The translations under genes were made by a program, and so were the position numbers. Positions 62,462-64,000 of a stretch of 64,000 nt of DNA are shown here, one piece after another. A model generated the notes under the pieces. The model ran no database searches. It was not told where the DNA came from and saw nothing but the letters and a program-made list of their open reading frames with translations. This stretch comes from Bacillus nitratireducens. GTDB lineage: Bacteria; Bacillota; Bacilli; Bacillales; Bacillaceae_G. Each line of letters opens with the position of its first letter. Position 1 is the first letter of the stretch. Location: assembly GCF_001884135.1 (NCBI RefSeq), contig NZ_MAOC01000020.1, forward strand, positions 434,001 through 498,000, read 5' to 3'.

Positions 62462-63326
62462 ATGCTATATCAAACACAAGCAACACAACAAACACCAGCG
62501 TATATAATTTATCTTCTTGATGTAAGCGCATCAATGAATCAAATGATGGATGCAGGGGGAGAAGAAAAAAGAAGAATTGATATGGAATAAAATAAATGGA
62601 ACGACAGGATGGCAAAGTGAAGTAGGAAAAACAGTATTACCTTCATACACATTACTTGCACAGTTGAAAGATATTGATAAAACGATTGGTCAAATTAGTG
62701 GTATGAATATGATTGATAATGCATCAAGAAAAATGGAGGGAATTCAACTTGTACAATTAGCAGGTGATGAAGCAAATAAAGAAGGACAAACGAGCCTTGA
62801 TAATGCTTTACATTATTATGGTCAAGCAGCTTCCCGTGGTGTTCTTGAAAAAACAGGATTTTCTGATGTTACTAGTCGTGTAATCAAAGAAGCAAAAGAA
62901 TTAGAAAAAACTCAATATAAAGCTGCATTAAACAAATATCAAATTTTATATAAAACACCAGGAATTGAAGAGTTAGGAATTAAGGATGGGATAAAAGCGA
63001 AAATTGAGTACTTGAGTACATTTGATGCTGCAAATGTAAGCGGGAAGAAAGATACGATTGAAGATTTAGCTTCAGCGATTGAATTAACTTATCATTCGAT
63101 GGAACTAGGATATCCAGAAGCAGATGCAAAAGAATGGATGAATACGGTAGCTTTAATAATGCTGAATAAAGGTGTAGGATACATGTCGTCAAATGATACG
63201 AATAATGCATATAAATGTTTTGAATTTTTAACTCGTGATAAATATGCAAATGCTATTAATGGGGAAATAACTAAACAAGCAAAAAAGAAAGCAGATACAA
63301 TTAAAGCTATGAATGTTCAAAAATAA
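62462..63326 (+). pseudogene. Broken VWA gene joined to the end of a TPR-type gene
   Basis: The first frame (ATG at 62462, 42 codons) has a von Willebrand A beginning, YIIYLLDVSASMNQMM with the DxSxS metal site, and stops at TAA (62590). In another frame, open from 62550 but without ribosome site, 258 codons follow that lack the rest of a VWA domain. They form helical TPR-like repeats (LDNALHYYGQAASRG, ALNKYQILYKTPGIEELG, NNAYKCFEFLTRDKYA). This suggests a deletion that joined the start of a VWA gene to the 3' part of a neighbouring gene, out of frame. The second part may still be translated. Confidence 0.6.
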
Positions 63327-63344
63327 TTAGATTTAAATTTCGCA

Positions 63345-63402
63345 TAAGGAGTAAGTATTAATGAGTTTAGTAGAAATTTGAATTCTACTAAACTCATTAA
63401 TT
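63345..63402 (+). other. Perfect hairpin containing a six-codon frame
   Basis: ATTAATGAGTTTAGTAGAA pairs with TTCTACTAAACTCATTAAT over 19 bases. The left arm contains an ATG after AAGGAG, coding for MSLVEI and a stop. No T-run follows. It is probably an old terminator-like structure of the broken gene. Confidence 0.5.
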
Positions 63403-63454
63403 ATTCATTAAAGTCACACTTTGCATAATAAAGAATTTGAAAGGTGGAAAAAAG

Positions 63455-64000
63455 ATGATTAGCAATTTAAAAAGGGAAGCATTATCCTCATTGAAAGGCC
63501 GATGGGGATTAGGGGTAGGTTCAACGTTTCTTAATTACCTCATTCCCGCAGCAAGTATGTATTTCATCGGTATAGTAGTATTTCTAATTTTTGGTTTGTT
63601 CATAGACGTTTTAGGACCAGAGAACCTTGTATATTATTCATATGGCGAACCTCAAATTAATTTTGGAGTTATTTTATCTCAAATTATTATATGGGCTATT
63701 ATTTTTATTCTTTACATTGTTGTACAAAGTGTTATGAGTTACGGCTATTATAATATCACATTAGGTTTAGCGAAAAATGAATCTACCACAATTGGTGATT
63801 TATTTGCTGGTTTCAATTCAAATAATATATTTAGAGCTATGAAACTAGGTATCTTACAAACAATATTTATTAGCTTATGGAGTCTTTTATTCATTGTTCC
63901 AGGTATTATTAAATTTTTCTCTTATTCTATGGCTTACTACATTATGTTAGAGGATCCAGAATGTACAGCAAGTGAAGCAATTAAAAAAAGTAAAGTGATG
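63455..64000 (+). CDS. DUF975 family membrane protein, 5' part (continues outside window)
   Basis: 182 codons to the window end, frame still open. It starts MISNLKREALSSLKGRWGLG, the DUF975 N-terminus (LKxxAxxxLKGxW), followed by about four membrane segments and LGLAKNESTTIGDLFAGFN. AAAGGTGG precedes the ATG. DUF975 proteins are integral membrane proteins of unknown function. Confidence 0.88.
   Translation, partial: MISNLKREALSSLKGRWGLGVGSTFLNYLIPAASMYFIGIVVFLIFGLFIDVLGPENLVYYSYGEPQINFGVILSQIIIWAIIFILYIVVQSVMSYGYYNITLGLAKNESTTIGDLFAGFNSNNIFRAMKLGILQTIFISLWSLLFIVPGIIKFFSYSMAYYIMLEDPECTASEAIKKSKVM

Noticed and set aside
1-64000. tRNA, rRNA genes and CRISPR arrays
   Set aside because: None seen; the tRNA-like conserved segments belong to T-box leaders.

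Overview
The window is AT-rich, Gram-positive Bacillus chromosome, most likely a member of the Bacillus cereus group. Evidence: strong AGGAGG-type ribosome sites with ATG/GTG/TTG starts, T-box leaders, sporulation genes (a SpoVS paralog, a BclA-type C-terminal domain protein, a glutamine-rich repeat protein resembling the B. anthracis vrrA product), WXG/LXG toxins, and a nar-fnr-moa-nir order that I associate with this group. The identification rests on recognition of protein families, not on a search.

Layout. 1-390 is the 3' end of a glutathione peroxidase gene. 487-4888 (minus) is a tightly overlapping MoxR ATPase / DUF58 / transglutaminase operon. 5086-8117 is a disturbed stretch with a small open frame, a toxin-immunity locus (WXG100-like N-terminus, pre-toxin TG linker, unassigned C-terminal toxin, acidic immunity protein, extra 72-residue protein), a decayed gene end and a decayed second copy of the glutathione peroxidase gene. 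8418-21248 is the nitrate respiration block: narGHJI, fnr (opposite strand), molybdenum cofactor genes moaA-moeB-moeA-moaE-moaD and the transporter narK. 24179-29573 (minus) is nirB-nirD followed by siroheme genes cobA/hemD-sirB-sirC, then scdA. Boxes of the form TGTGA-N6-TCACA lie about 41.5 bases upstream of predicted start points for narG, moaA and nirB, with a weaker one for scdA. This fits one Fnr-controlled system: NarGHI reduces nitrate with Moco from the moa/moe genes, NarK exchanges nitrate/nitrite, NirBD reduces nitrite to ammonium with siroheme, and ScdA repairs Fe-S centres.

30727-37103 holds an Excalibur-domain repeat protein, a secreted lipase, two small proteins and a spore-gene cluster with SigK- and SigH-like promoters. 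37213-44431 is housekeeping (HD hydrolase, ABC-F YfmR, Bax inhibitor-like protein, SsbB, a CvfC/YpgR HEAT protein, a DCC oxidoreductase, bacilliredoxin BrxA, a methyltransferase). 44478-62260 carries three aminoacyl-tRNA synthetase genes, each behind its own T-box: argS (CGC specifier), a eukaryotic-type ileS2 (ATC) and an archaeal-type aspS2 (GAC). Between them lie a 1400-residue TPR protein with an embedded C39-like peptidase, a gluzincin protease and secreted proteins. The end of the window has a broken VWA/TPR gene and the start of a DUF975 membrane protein.

The most unusual feature is between the aspS2 T-box terminator and the aspS2 start. A 34-codon open frame, preceded by a near-perfect Shine-Dalgarno sequence, begins with a run of Asp and Asn codons (11 of its first 17 residues) and overlaps the aspS2 start out of frame. 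It looks like a leader peptide adding an Asp/Asn-sensing translational layer to the T-box.
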